This document shows positions 42,406 to 52,132 of a stretch of 64,000 nucleotides of DNA, piece after piece. The notes beneath the pieces were generated by a model that searched no databases, was not told the DNA's origin, and saw nothing but the letters and a program-made list of their open reading frames with translations. The first letter of the stretch is position 1, and every line of letters starts with the position of its first letter. Both the position numbers and the translations under genes were made by a program. This DNA comes from Paracoccus aerodenitrificans (GTDB lineage Bacteria; Pseudomonadota; Alphaproteobacteria; Rhodobacterales; Rhodobacteraceae). The stretch lies in assembly GCF_027913215.1 (NCBI RefSeq), contig NZ_CP115784.1:1612001-1676000 (forward strand), given 5' to 3'.

Positions 42406-43707
42406 ATGCTAGACAAATTCTTCGGCCTGACGGCCAAGGGAACCAGTGTCAGGACAGAGGTGATCGCAGGTGTCACCACATTCCTGACAATGGCCTATAT
42501 CATCTTCGTGAACCCGGAAATCCTGTCATCGACGGGAATGGATCGCGACGCTGTGTTTATCGCCACCTGCCTTGCCGCTGCGCTCGGCTCGGCCATCATG
42601 GCGCTCTGGGCCAACTGGCCCATCGGCATGGCACCCGGCATGGGGCTGAATGCATTCTTCGCCTTCACCGTGGTCGGCGCACTTGGCTTCACATGGCAAC
42701 AGGCTTTGGGCGCGGTGTTCATCTCTGGCATCGTGTTCCTGTTCCTATCCGTCACCGGCATCAGACGCTGGCTGATTGCCGGGATCCCGAACTCGATGCG
42801 CAGCGCCATTGCAGCGGGGATCGGGATGTTCCTTGGCCTGATCGCGCTGCAAAGCTCTGGCATCGTGGTGGATAATCCCGCGACTCTTGTCGGGATGGGA
42901 GATCTGACTCAGGCCGGTGCGCTGCTGGCGATTGCCGGGTTTTTCATCATCGCGGCGCTGGATGCGCTGAACGTACGGGGCGCGATCCTGATCGGGATTC
43001 TTGTCGTGACGCTGATCTCTATCGCATTGGGTGTCAGCGCATTTGGCGGCGTGGTGTCGATGCCGCCCTCTATCGCACCGACATTCATGCAGCTTGATCT
43101 TGCCGGCGCTCTGACCGTTGGGATCTTCCATGTCATTCTGGTCATGGTGCTGGTCGAGGTCTTCGACGCCACCGGCACGCTGATCGGAGTCGCCAAGCGT
43201 GCCGGTCTGCTGGTCGAAGGTCCCGCCCATACGAATAAGGGTCTGGGACGGGCGCTGATGGCGGATTCGACCGCGATCCTTGCCGGGTCCATGCTTGGCA
43301 CCAGCTCGACCACCGCCTATGTCGAAAGCGCCTCGGGCGTGCAGGCTGGCGGACGGACGGGGCTGACCGCGCTTGTCGTGGCGGTGATGTTCCTGCTGGC
43401 CATGTTCTTTGCACCGCTGGCCGGATCGGTTCCGGCATATGCAACCGCGCCCGCGCTGCTTTATGTCGCCTGCCTGATGGTCCGCGAATTCTCGGAAATA
43501 GCATGGGACGACGTGACAGAGGCCGCCCCCGCCGTGCTGACGGCACTGATGATGCCGTTCACCTATTCCATCGCGAATGGTCTGGCCTGCGGCTTCATCA
43601 GCTATGCAGCCATAAAACTGGCGACCGGTCGGGCACGGGATGTGCATATCGCGACATGGATCGTGGCGGCGCTTTTCGTGATCCGCTTCGCCTTCTTCAC
43701 CGAGTAA
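42406..43707 (+). CDS. NCS2-family purine permease
   Basis: A 433-residue integral membrane protein of the AzgA/PbuG branch. The signature TEVIAGVTTFLTMAYIIFVN is at the N-terminus, with GMGLNAFFAFTVV, DATGTLIGVAKRAGL and GTSSTTAYVESASGV further on, and a dozen or so hydrophobic segments. This branch imports adenine, guanine and hypoxanthine with protons. It starts 95 bases after xdhC with GGGAGG upstream, and guanine deaminase follows. Confidence 0.88.
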   Translation: MLDKFFGLTAKGTSVRTEVIAGVTTFLTMAYIIFVNPEILSSTGMDRDAVFIATCLAAALGSAIMALWANWPIGMAPGMGLNAFFAFTVVGALGFTWQQALGAVFISGIVFLFLSVTGIRRWLIAGIPNSMRSAIAAGIGMFLGLIALQSSGIVVDNPATLVGMGDLTQAGALLAIAGFFIIAALDALNVRGAILIGILVVTLISIALGVSAFGGVVSMPPSIAPTFMQLDLAGALTVGIFHVILVMVLVEVFDATGTLIGVAKRAGLLVEGPAHTNKGLGRALMADSTAILAGSMLGTSSTTAYVESASGVQAGGRTGLTALVVAVMFLLAMFFAPLAGSVPAYATAPALLYVACLMVREFSEIAWDDVTEAAPAVLTALMMPFTYSIANGLACGFISYAAIKLATGRARDVHIATWIVAALFVIRFAFFTE

Positions 43708-43803
43708 CGCAATCTCCGGCACCCCGTCAGGGATGGGGTGCCGGTCCCCAGCAAACAGGCCAAGCCGCCACGCGCTTCAGCCTGCCCGGACCCGAAAGCC
43801 GAT

Positions 43804-45120
43804 ATGACAGACACCCCACGCAAATTGCTGAGAGGCCGTGTCCTCAGCTTCCACTCAGAGCCTCGGGACGAATCCGACCGGGACGCCTTCGACTATATCG
43901 AGGATGGCGCGATCCTGATATCCGACGGGCTGATCGAGGCTGCCGGTCCCTACGCACAGCTTTCGGCCATTGCGGGCGACGCCGAGATCGTCGACCACCG
44001 GCCCTGCCTGCTGATGCCGGGTTTCATCGACACGCATCTTCACTTTCCGCAGGTTCAGGTCATTGCCTCATGGGGCGCTCAGCTTCTGGACTGGCTGAAT
44101 GATTACACCTTCCCCGAAGAAGCGCGGTTTTCCGATCAGGATCACTGCACAGAGATGGCCTCGGCCTTTTACGACCTGCTGATCGGCCACGGCACGACCA
44201 CCGCGGTTGCATATTGCAGCGTTCACCCCGCATCTGCCGAGGCCTATTTCACCGAGGCCGCCCGCCGCAATATGCGCATGATAGGCGGCAAGGTGATGAT
44301 GGACCGGAACGCCCCGGAAAATCTGCGCGATACTGCCCGGGACAGCTATGAGGACAGCAAGGCGCTGATCGACAGATGGCATGGAAAGGGCCGCGCCCAT
44401 TATGCGATCTCACCGCGTTTTGCGATCACCTCGACACCAGAACAGCTTGAGATGGCGGGCGCTCTGGTCGCCGAACACCCGGATTGCTATGTCCAGACCC
44501 ATCTCAGTGAAAACCACGACGAAATCGCCTTCGTGGGTGAGCTGTTCCCCGACGCGCCCGATTATCTTGGGGTTTACGAAAAATACGGGCTGCTGCACGA
44601 CAAGATGTTGCTCGGCCATTGTGTCCATCTGAAACCGCGTGAAATCGACGTTCTGGCCGAGACCGGGGCGAAGCCCGTCTTCTGCCCGACCTCGAATCTG
44701 TTTCTGGGCAGCGGTCTGTTCGACGATGCCGGGCTGCGCAAGAAGGGCATCACCAATGCGATTGCGACCGATATTGGCGGCGGGACCAGCTATTCCATGC
44801 TGAGGACGCTGGATGAGGGATATAAGATCCTGCAATTGCAGAACCAGAAACTGCATCCGATGCGGGCATTCCACTGGATCACGCGCGGAAATGCCGTGGC
44901 GCTTGGGCTGGCCGATAAAATCGGCACGCTCGCGCCGGGCAGTGAGGCCGATATCGTGGTGCTCGACGCACATGCGACACCGGCAATGGCGTTGCGGATG
45001 CAGCGGGCCGAGACCCTGTCAGAGGAGTTGTTTATCCTGCAAAACCTCGGCGATGACCGTGCGATAACGCAGGTCTATGTCGCCGGAGTAAGTATGAAAG
45101 CAGGGACGCAGGCCACCTGA
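43804..45120 (+). CDS. guaD: guanine deaminase
   Basis: A 438-residue amidohydrolase. Metal ligands appear in FIDTHLHFPQ, HLSENHDEI, GHCVHL and the Asp of ATDIGGGTSYSML; the HLHFPQ form and SVHPASAEAYF are typical of guanine deaminase. It turns guanine into xanthine for XdhAB. The start at 43804 gives MTDTPRKL and has a modest GAAAG site; a longer frame would begin at 43738. It ends the purine cluster. Confidence 0.9.
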   Translation: MTDTPRKLLRGRVLSFHSEPRDESDRDAFDYIEDGAILISDGLIEAAGPYAQLSAIAGDAEIVDHRPCLLMPGFIDTHLHFPQVQVIASWGAQLLDWLNDYTFPEEARFSDQDHCTEMASAFYDLLIGHGTTTAVAYCSVHPASAEAYFTEAARRNMRMIGGKVMMDRNAPENLRDTARDSYEDSKALIDRWHGKGRAHYAISPRFAITSTPEQLEMAGALVAEHPDCYVQTHLSENHDEIAFVGELFPDAPDYLGVYEKYGLLHDKMLLGHCVHLKPREIDVLAETGAKPVFCPTSNLFLGSGLFDDAGLRKKGITNAIATDIGGGTSYSMLRTLDEGYKILQLQNQKLHPMRAFHWITRGNAVALGLADKIGTLAPGSEADIVVLDAHATPAMALRMQRAETLSEELFILQNLGDDRAITQVYVAGVSMKAGTQAT

Positions 45121-45210
45121 GCGCCGACGCGGATAACAGCCCGGTTGCGGCCCGCCAGTCCGCAGCTTACAGAGGGTCCAACCCGCAAGGACCGGATTCA
45201 CCAGCAGCCC

Positions 45211-45585
45211 ATGAAACCGCATTTGTCACCATTTGCACGACCCGCGCGTCTCGGCGCGATGCTGACCGGGCTGTGTCTTCTGGCCGGATGCGGAGATCAT
45301 TCGGGGGATTATCCCGCGCTGCTGCCGACCGATCAAATTCTGGCGGAACCCTCGATCCCCGGCCATGCCGCAATCGCCGCTGGCGACCCGGATCAGGTCG
45401 TTTCAGATCTGGAATCGGCAGGCGCGGCACTTGCCGTCTCATCGGCAGAGGTCAGGGCGGCGCCTGCCGCCAATGCCGATGCGCTGTCCTCGCGGGCGCA
45501 AGCATTGCGCGAACGTGCGGCCGCCCTGTCGAGAACCGATCTGGACTGTGAAGACCCCTCCGATCCTGCAAGCTGTGGGGAATAG
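45211..45585 (+). CDS. putative lipoprotein (124 aa)
   Basis: A 124-residue protein with a lipoprotein signal peptide: basic start MKPHLSPFARPARLG, hydrophobic core AMLTGLCLL and lipobox LLAGC, with Cys about residue 26. The mature part is short, alanine-rich and helical, with two further cysteines near the end (DLDCEDPSDPASC). Function unknown. Its last 134 bases overlap, tail to tail, the end of comEC. Confidence 0.7.
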   Translation: MKPHLSPFARPARLGAMLTGLCLLAGCGDHSGDYPALLPTDQILAEPSIPGHAAIAAGDPDQVVSDLESAGAALAVSSAEVRAAPAANADALSSRAQALRERAAALSRTDLDCEDPSDPASCGE

Positions 45586-47749
45586 GCCCGGCTGCGACGT
45601 GCTGGATGACGCGCCGATCATTCCAGGGCCTGTGACCCGTCACGTCAGAGCTGGTTCGGATGACAAGCTGTCCCTCACGCACATCAAGCGCGACCGCACC
45701 TGTCTCGCTTAACCTGCTGCTATCGAAAAGCAGGCATCCAGTGCCCGGATCTTCCGCCCTTTCGTTCGTGACGATGATCCGCCCCGGACGGCACTGACCC
45801 GGAACAAGTGCCGACGAACCCTTTCCGGTCAAATGCACAAGCAGATACGAACCGAACTGCGCGGAACGCTGTTTTGTCGGGCCGTGCCAGGCCGGACGCT
45901 GTGCGGATTGGCTCTGCGATGCCAGATCGCCATCTTTTTCCAGCCATTTCCCGACAGTAAATGCGCCGCCCTGCGCTTTCGAGACCGCCCTCCCGGAGGA
46001 GGTCATTACGCCGACAGCATCGCCTTCGGGCGAAATCAGAACCGCTGGACGCTTTTCCGTCGCCCACAAAATCCCGCAAGCCGCCAGAATCGCAACCCCG
46101 GCCAGCAGGCGCGGGTTTTTCCACGCCGGGATCGCGCCGGATTGAGACAGCAGGATCAGGATACTGCCGGAACCGAATAAGGGCAGCACATAAGGTCCCG
46201 GTTGCAGGATAGAACTGACAGCACCGCTCAGTCCGGCAACCCACTGACCTACATTCAGCATCCAGGCCGTCCCGAGCCCCATCAACCATAATGCAGGGTC
46301 CTCAAGCCCGGTCAGGGAAAGAAACGCGGCAACCGGTCCCATCGGCATGATCAAGATGCCAGTCACCGGGACCACCAGCAGATTGGCCAGCACACCGTAA
46401 TGCGCCATCCGGCTGAAATGCGCCGCCGCAATCGGCGAGGTCGCAAGCCCCGCCGCAACCGAAGAAAGAACCAGCATCAGCACCGGGCGCATCAGCCAGT
46501 GCAGCGCTCTGGTCCGTTTTTGCCAGGGCGGAAAGATCAGGATCAGAGTGACCGTCGCGGCAAAGCTCATCTGAAAACCCGGCGTCAGAAGCGCTTCCGG
46601 TGCGGCGGCAAGGATCAGCACCGCCGCCAGCGATACGGTGCGCAGAGACAAGGCCCGCCGACCGACCAGAATCGCCCCCATCATCACCGCCACCATCAGA
46701 AAGGCGCGTTCGGTCGCAACCCCGCCTCCGGACAGCCACAGATAGCCGGCCGAGGCGAAAATCGCACAGAGAGCCGCAAATTTATGCGCAGGCAGGCCCC
46801 GCGCCGTTCCGCTGACGGCCTGAAAAGCAACGATAACGCAGCGCAGAGCCGCATAGACGAACCCGGCCAGCATTCCCATATGCAGCCCCGAGATAGAGAT
46901 AATGTGATACAGGTTGGAATCCCGCATCATCTGATTGGTCTTTTCCGAGATGCCGCTGCGATCGCCCGTCATCAGCGCTGCCGCCACCGCTCCGGCCTGA
47001 CCACCGATTCGCTGCTGCATCGCGGCGGACAGCGTCATTCTCAGCCTGTGGAGACGCAGCGCACCGCCGGGTTCAGGCGGAGCCGCGATCATCACGGGAG
47101 AGCGCGTATAGCCGACCGCGCCCAGTCGTTGAAACCAGGCGGATCGGCGGAAATCGAAACCGCCGGGTTCTGCCGGGCCGGGCGGCGGGCCGAGATGTCC
47201 TGTCAGCATCACACGGGTTCCCGGCGCAGCCGCCTGCGTCACCCCGCCGGGCAGCGAAATACGCACCCGCTCCGGCACGCGATCAGGGGCCATGCGTGCA
47301 AGGCGCACCCGGTCCAGTGTCAGCCTCAGCCGGTCGCGACCGGACCGGTCCACCTGAACCACCCGCCCCTCAATCGGGCCATAATAGCGAAAATTCAGCA
47401 CCGGCGCATCGACTCGAAGCGCCCTCAGCCCGGTCAACGCAAATCCCGCCGCCGTCAGCATCAGCGCAAATCCGGTCAGCCTGACAGCCTCGGCGGCCCT
47501 GCCCTGATGGCGACGCCGCCACATCGCCAGACCGGCCAGCAAAAGAAACGCTGCAAGCAGGCAGGCCGCAACGCCCGGCTGAAACGGCAGGGAAAACCAC
47601 AGCCCGATCCCCGCCGCCATCCAGACAGGAGCCCAGGGCATCAGCCCGACATGAAGATCCGCCTGCCCCGGCCGCATATCGTCTTGGACAGATGACGTTC
47701 GGAAAAACCGGAAAACGGGCCAGTCAGGGATGGAGGCGGCGGATGGCAT
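45452..47749 (-). CDS. comEC: ComEC/Rec2-family DNA-uptake membrane protein
   Basis: A 765-residue protein. The N-terminus has several membrane segments (WAPVWMAAGIGLWFSL and the next stretch), then a soluble OB-like part (YGPIEGRVVQVDRSGRDRLR). The competence domain has GDRSGISEKTNQMMRDSNLY, ISISGLHMGMLAGFVY and many hydrophobic helices to about residue 560. The metallo-beta-lactamase domain of longer ComEC proteins is not evident in the last 190 residues. ComEC forms the inner-membrane channel for single-stranded DNA. Divergent from gltX, as is common in this family. The extreme C-terminus overlaps the lipoprotein gene and may be non-conserved. Confidence 0.85.
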   Translation of the reverse strand: MPSAASIPDWPVFRFFRTSSVQDDMRPGQADLHVGLMPWAPVWMAAGIGLWFSLPFQPGVAACLLAAFLLLAGLAMWRRRHQGRAAEAVRLTGFALMLTAAGFALTGLRALRVDAPVLNFRYYGPIEGRVVQVDRSGRDRLRLTLDRVRLARMAPDRVPERVRISLPGGVTQAAAPGTRVMLTGHLGPPPGPAEPGGFDFRRSAWFQRLGAVGYTRSPVMIAAPPEPGGALRLHRLRMTLSAAMQQRIGGQAGAVAAALMTGDRSGISEKTNQMMRDSNLYHIISISGLHMGMLAGFVYAALRCVIVAFQAVSGTARGLPAHKFAALCAIFASAGYLWLSGGGVATERAFLMVAVMMGAILVGRRALSLRTVSLAAVLILAAAPEALLTPGFQMSFAATVTLILIFPPWQKRTRALHWLMRPVLMLVLSSVAAGLATSPIAAAHFSRMAHYGVLANLLVVPVTGILIMPMGPVAAFLSLTGLEDPALWLMGLGTAWMLNVGQWVAGLSGAVSSILQPGPYVLPLFGSGSILILLSQSGAIPAWKNPRLLAGVAILAACGILWATEKRPAVLISPEGDAVGVMTSSGRAVSKAQGGAFTVGKWLEKDGDLASQSQSAQRPAWHGPTKQRSAQFGSYLLVHLTGKGSSALVPGQCRPGRIIVTNERAEDPGTGCLLFDSSRLSETGAVALDVREGQLVIRTSSDVTGHRPWNDRRVIQHVAAGPIPHSLQDRRGLHSPDRFSTGRPHVRAMLAPARTAHRHWRQAPP

Positions 47750-47859
47750 TCTTGTTCTTTCCCGGACCCTTCGCTATCCCTCGGCCAACACTGCACCGAA
47801 ACACGTTGAAAACAGGTTAAGGCACCCTGCCCTGCCTGATTCTGACCGAAAGGCATCAC

Positions 47860-49242
47860 ATGACAGACGCCGTCGTCACCCGCTTTGCCCCCTCTCCGAC
47901 CGGATATCTTCATATCGGAGGCGCCCGGACCGCCCTGTTCAACTGGCTTTACGCCAGAGGCAATGGCGGGAAATTCCTGCTGCGGATCGAGGATACGGAC
48001 CGCGCACGTTCCACACCCGAGGCAACCGAGGCGATTCTGGACGGGCTTCGCTGGCTTGGTCTCGATTGGGACGGAGAGCCTGTCAGCCAGTATGCACGCG
48101 CCGACCGCCACGCGGAAATCGCCCATCAGATGCTGGGAAACGGCCATGCCTATCGCTGTTATGCCTCGCCCGACGAAATCGCCGCCTGGCGTGAAGCGAA
48201 CCCGAACCGTCCCTTCCAGTCGCCCTGGCGGGACCGCTCGGATCATCCCCATGCAAGGTATGTCATCCGGCTGAAGGCCCCGCGCGACGGAGAAACCGTC
48301 ATTGCCGATGCCGTGCAGGGCGATGTCACATTCCGTAACGACCAGTTGGACGACATGGTGCTGCTACGCAGCGATGGCAGCCCGACCTATATGCATGCAG
48401 TCGTGGTGGACGATCACGATATGGGCGTCACCCATATCATCCGCGGCGACGATCACCTGACCAATGCGGCGCGTCAGGCTCAGATCTATGACGCAATGGG
48501 CTGGAAACGCCCGGTTTTCGCGCATATTCCGCTCATCCACGGGACAGATGGCAAGAAATTGTCCAAACGTCACGGTGCGGTCGGGCTGCATGAATACGCG
48601 GCAATGGGCTATCCGGCCCGGGCGATGCGGAATTACCTGGCCCGGCTGGGATGGGCGCATGGCGATGACGAGTTGTTCACAGATGAGCAAGCCCGAGAAT
48701 GGTTCGATCTGGACGGGATCGGCCGCGCCCCGGCAAGGCTGGATTTCAAGAAACTGGAACATGTCTCGGGCTGGCATATCTCGCAGATGGACGACGCGGA
48801 CCTGCTGGATGAGCTGGCCGCTTATCGCGCCGCGAATGATCAGCCCGCGCTGAGCGAGATCCAGATTTCCCGCCTGCGCCCTATCCTTTCCCTGCTGAAA
48901 GAAAAGGCAAAAACCCTTCCTGCCCTGCTGGAGCAGGCCCATTTTGCCCTGATCGAGAGGCCTGTCGAAGCGGATGAAAAAGCGGCCAAAAACCTCGATC
49001 CGGTATCCCGTGGTATGCTGTCGGAATTGACTGCCGCACTGCAGCATGATAACTGGACCCGAGACGAGTTGGAGCAGGCTGCGAAGACCGTCGCAGAGGC
49101 GCACGGGCTTGGTCTGGGCAAAATTGCGGCACCTTTGCGGACTGCCCTGGCTGGGAAAACCTCGACCCCCAGCGTGTTCGACATGATGCTTGCGCTTGGC
49201 CGCGATGAGGCTCTGGCGCGACTGGAAGATCAGGCGGGCTAG
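47860..49242 (+). CDS. gltX: glutamyl-tRNA synthetase
   Basis: A 460-residue class I synthetase with the HIGH motif in [18 protein letters not shown] and KMSKS as [14 protein letters not shown], followed by the helical anticodon-binding region. It attaches glutamate to its tRNA. Alphaproteobacteria often carry two copies, one of which also charges tRNA-Gln, so this may be either. Divergent from comEC and followed by gltA after 53 bases that include a CCGGCGC/GCGCCGG hairpin. Confidence 0.93.
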   Translation: MTDAVVTRFAPSPTGYLHIGGARTALFNWLYARGNGGKFLLRIEDTDRARSTPEATEAILDGLRWLGLDWDGEPVSQYARADRHAEIAHQMLGNGHAYRCYASPDEIAAWREANPNRPFQSPWRDRSDHPHARYVIRLKAPRDGETVIADAVQGDVTFRNDQLDDMVLLRSDGSPTYMHAVVVDDHDMGVTHIIRGDDHLTNAARQAQIYDAMGWKRPVFAHIPLIHGTDGKKLSKRHGAVGLHEYAAMGYPARAMRNYLARLGWAHGDDELFTDEQAREWFDLDGIGRAPARLDFKKLEHVSGWHISQMDDADLLDELAAYRAANDQPALSEIQISRLRPILSLLKEKAKTLPALLEQAHFALIERPVEADEKAAKNLDPVSRGMLSELTAALQHDNWTRDELEQAAKTVAEAHGLGLGKIAAPLRTALAGKTSTPSVFDMMLALGRDEALARLEDQAG

Positions 49243-49295
49243 CCCGCTCACATATCCGGCGCCCTCCCGCGCCGGTCCAAGCGAAGGAAACCGGA

Positions 49296-50588
49296 ATGGC
49301 TGATAATAAACCTGCTATCCTGTCTGTTTACGGCAAGGAAATAGAACTTCCCGTGCTGCAACCGACAGTCGGGCCGGAAGTCCTGGATATCCGCAAGCTC
49401 TATGGTCAGGGCGACGTGTTTACCTATGATCCGGGCTTCACCTCGACCGCGTCCTGCGATTCGGCGATCACCTATATTGACGGCGATCAGGGAGAGCTGT
49501 GGTATCGCGGTTATCCAATCGAGCAACTGGCCGAAAAATCGCATTATCTGGAAGTGTGTTATCTGCTGCTTTACGGTGAACTGCCCGACCAGCAGCAACT
49601 GGAAGATTTCGAAAACCGCGTGACCCATCACACGATGGTGCACGAGCAGATGCATAATTTCTTCCGCGGTTTCCGCCGTGACGCGCACCCGATGGCCACG
49701 ATGGTCGGCGTGGTCGGCGCGATGTCGGCCTTCTATCACGATTCGACCGATATCAGCGATCCGTGGCAGCGTGAGGTCGCCTCGATCCGGCTGATCGCGA
49801 AACTGCCAACGATTGCGGCGATGGCCTATAAATATTCGATCGGTCAGCCCTTCGTCTATCCGCGCAACGATCTCGATTACGCGTCGAACTTTCTGCATAT
49901 GTGCTTTGCCGTCCCGGCAGCACCTTATGAGGTCAACCCGGCTCTGGCCAAGGCAATGGACCGGATCTTCACGCTGCATGCGGATCACGAACAGAACGCC
50001 TCGACCTCGACCGTGCGTCTGGCCGGGTCGTCGGGTGCGAACCCCTTCGCCTGTATCGCGGCGGGTATTGCCTGCCTGTGGGGTCCCGCGCATGGTGGTG
50101 CCAACCAGGCGGCGCTGGAAATGCTGCAGGAAATCGGCAGCGTTGACCGCATCCCGGAATATATCGCCCGCGCCAAGGACAAGGACGATCCGTTCCGCCT
50201 GATGGGCTTCGGTCACCGCGTCTACAAGAATTTCGACCCGCGCGCGAAGGTGATGAAGGAATCCGCTGACGAGGTTCTGGACCTGCTGGGGATCGAGAAT
50301 AACGAGACTCTGAAAGTCGCCAAAGAGCTGGAGCGGATCGCGCTTGAGGATGATTACTTCGTCTCGAAAAAGCTCTATCCGAATGTGGATTTCTATTCCG
50401 GCATTATCTTGTCGGCGATGGGCTTCCCGACCTCGATGTTCACCCCCATCTTCGCGCTGTCACGGACCGTGGGCTGGATCTCGCAGTGGAAAGAAATGCT
50501 GAGCGATCCGCAGAACAAGATCGGCCGCCCGCGTCAGCTTTATGTGGGTGAGCTGAAGCGCGACTATATCGACGTCGCAAAGCGCTGA
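49296..50588 (+). CDS. gltA: citrate synthase
   Basis: A 430-residue type II (hexameric, Gram-negative) citrate synthase. It has the N-terminal [23 protein letters not shown] beta-region, [43 protein letters not shown] and the active-site [16 protein letters not shown]. It makes citrate from oxaloacetate and acetyl-CoA; oxaloacetate is also the output of the bhc cycle encoded earlier. AAGGAAA precedes the ATG. A strong terminator follows at 50604. Confidence 0.95.
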   Translation: MADNKPAILSVYGKEIELPVLQPTVGPEVLDIRKLYGQGDVFTYDPGFTSTASCDSAITYIDGDQGELWYRGYPIEQLAEKSHYLEVCYLLLYGELPDQQQLEDFENRVTHHTMVHEQMHNFFRGFRRDAHPMATMVGVVGAMSAFYHDSTDISDPWQREVASIRLIAKLPTIAAMAYKYSIGQPFVYPRNDLDYASNFLHMCFAVPAAPYEVNPALAKAMDRIFTLHADHEQNASTSTVRLAGSSGANPFACIAAGIACLWGPAHGGANQAALEMLQEIGSVDRIPEYIARAKDKDDPFRLMGFGHRVYKNFDPRAKVMKESADEVLDLLGIENNETLKVAKELERIALEDDYFVSKKLYPNVDFYSGIILSAMGFPTSMFTPIFALSRTVGWISQWKEMLSDPQNKIGRPRQLYVGELKRDYIDVAKR

Positions 50589-50603
50589 TCCTTCCTGAAC
50601 GAT

Positions 50604-50637
50604 AAAGCAGCCCCGGATTTCCGGGGCTGCTTTTTTT
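50604..50637 (+). terminator. rho-independent terminator of gltA
   Basis: GCAGCCCCGG pairs with CCGGGGCTGC around a three-base loop and runs into seven T. Confidence 0.92.
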
Positions 50638-50660
50638 GCCGTTCAGCGGGTCCTGACATC

Positions 50661-50689
50661 AAAAAACGCCGCCCCGAGGGGCGGCGTTC
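50661..50689 (-). terminator. rho-independent terminator of bioY
   Basis: AACGCCGCCCC pairs with GGGGCGGCGTT around a short loop. On the minus strand the stem ends in a run of T, 22 bases past the bioY stop. Confidence 0.88.
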
Positions 50690-50710
50690 TGAAAGATCCG
50701 ATTGTAAGGA

Positions 50711-51268
50711 TCAGCGGCGGTTCAGCAGCGACCAGCCAGCCTTGACGGCCATTGCCGCAATCGCGGCCTTGACCACGCCACCGATCAGGAACGGCACCAT
50801 TCCTGCCATCATCGCGGCCTGCCAGTCCAGCCCGGTCACGGCTTTCAGAGCCACCACGCCCGGCACGAACAGCAACATTCCGGGGATAATCGCCGCCGCG
50901 AAAAGGCGCAGGAAGCCACGGTCGAAGCCGCGCTCAACCATGAAACCGGTCAGCCATGCCATGCCGACAAAGCCGAACAGGAAGCCCGAGGTCGGCCCCA
51001 TCATATAAACCGGCCCCGCCCCGCCATTCGAGAAAACCGGCAGGCCCATCGCACCCTCGGCCAGGTAGGCGATCAGCGTCACCGCCGCCAGACGCGACCC
51101 ATAGGTCAGCCCGATCAGCGAAATTGCCAGCGTCTGCAGCGTCATCGGCACGGGGAACATCGGCACCGAGACCTGCGCGGAAAATGCGACAAGCATCGTG
51201 CCGGCCAGTACCAGCACAGCGTTTGTCAAAAGCGACCGGCTTGGAATCGCCGCTTGGGTGAATGTCAT
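50711..51268 (-). CDS. bioY: biotin transporter BioY (S component)
   Basis: A 185-residue, six-helix membrane protein with PVPMTLQTLAISLIGLTYG, YMMGPTSGFLFGFVGMAWL and a positively charged C-tail (VKAGWSLLNRR), all typical of BioY. It imports biotin. No BioM/BioN genes are adjacent; lone BioY proteins are known in alphaproteobacteria. The start at 51268 (MTFTQAAIPSR) has GGGCAG upstream. A short ATCA-TATG-TGAT inverted repeat lies in the control region, but no standard BioR box was seen. Confidence 0.88.
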   Translation of the reverse strand: MTFTQAAIPSRSLLTNAVLVLAGTMLVAFSAQVSVPMFPVPMTLQTLAISLIGLTYGSRLAAVTLIAYLAEGAMGLPVFSNGGAGPVYMMGPTSGFLFGFVGMAWLTGFMVERGFDRGFLRLFAAAIIPGMLLFVPGVVALKAVTGLDWQAAMMAGMVPFLIGGVVKAAIAAMAVKAGWSLLNRR

Positions 51269-51384
51269 GGAACTGCCCTTTTTGGAGTATTGATCATATG
51301 TGATTTTTTGCCGCATCGTGGCGGAAAGTCAATGTTACAGAGTTGTCTTGCGCTTGCTTCGGCACTGTGCAACAGGCTTCGCAC

Positions 51385-52047
51385 ATGAACACGGAACGCA
51401 TGAAAACCGCGCTTGTCACCGGCGCGTCGCGCGGGTTGGGGGCGGCACTTGCCGAAGCTCTCGGGGCGCGTGGTTTCCATATTATCGCCGTGGCGCGAAC
51501 CACTGGCGGGCTGGAAGAACTGGATGACCGCATTCGCGCGGCGGGTGACGCGGCTGCGACTCTGGCCCCGATGGACGTGACCGAGCCAGCCGCGATGATG
51601 CAGCTTGCAGGCGCCATTGCTCAGCGTTGGGGCGGGCTGGATATCTGGGCGCATTGCGCGATCCACGCAGCACCGCTGACCCCGTCCGGTCATGTGGACG
51701 GCAAGGACTGGACGAAATCTCTCGATATCAACGCCACCGCCACGCAAAATCTGATCGGACTGACAGAGCCTCTGCTTCAGGCGCGAAAAGGCATGGCGAT
51801 TATTCCGGACGATCCGCGCGGCGGCCAGAAATTCTTCGGAGCCTATGGGGCAAGCAAGGCCGCGCAGATCGCTCTGGCCAGAAGCTGGCAGGCGGAAACC
51901 GAAAAACTTGGCCCCCGCGTCCTGATCCCGCAGCCCGCGCCAATGCCGACAGCCACACGTGCCCGCTTCTTCCCCGGAGAGGATCGCAGCGCGTTATCTG
52001 CCTGCAAGACCGAGGCGGAAAAGATCCTTTCAGAAGCGGGGCTTTGA
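51385..52047 (+). CDS. atypical short-chain dehydrogenase/reductase
   Basis: A 220-residue SDR. The cofactor motif TGASRGLGAAL and the catalytic pair YGASKAAQ are present. The NNAG motif is replaced by AHCAIH, and where the catalytic serine is expected the sequence reads GMAIIPDDPRGG, without serine. The C-terminus is short. It may bind NAD(P) without normal oxidoreductase chemistry or use a different residue. ATG at 51385 gives MNTERMKTALV; the ribosome site is weak. Divergent from bioY, convergent with atpC. Confidence 0.78.
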   Translation: MNTERMKTALVTGASRGLGAALAEALGARGFHIIAVARTTGGLEELDDRIRAAGDAAATLAPMDVTEPAAMMQLAGAIAQRWGGLDIWAHCAIHAAPLTPSGHVDGKDWTKSLDINATATQNLIGLTEPLLQARKGMAIIPDDPRGGQKFFGAYGASKAAQIALARSWQAETEKLGPRVLIPQPAPMPTATRARFFPGEDRSALSACKTEAEKILSEAGL

Positions 52048-52082
52048 TCTTCATCTGAAGACCGGCCCGTCAGAACGAATGG

Positions 52083-52112
52083 AAAAAGCCCCGGAGATTT
52101 CCGGGGCTTTTC
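52083..52112. terminator. bidirectional terminator between SDR and atp operon
   Basis: AAAAAGCCCCGG pairs with CCGGGGCTTTT around a six-base loop, giving T-runs on both strands for the two converging transcripts. Confidence 0.88.
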
Positions 52113-52132
52113 CTGTTCCGAAGACTGAATGA

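Noticed and set aside
51269..51384. BioR box before bioY
   Set aside because: The expected TTATNNATAA-type palindrome is absent; only a short ATCA/TGAT inverted repeat is there.
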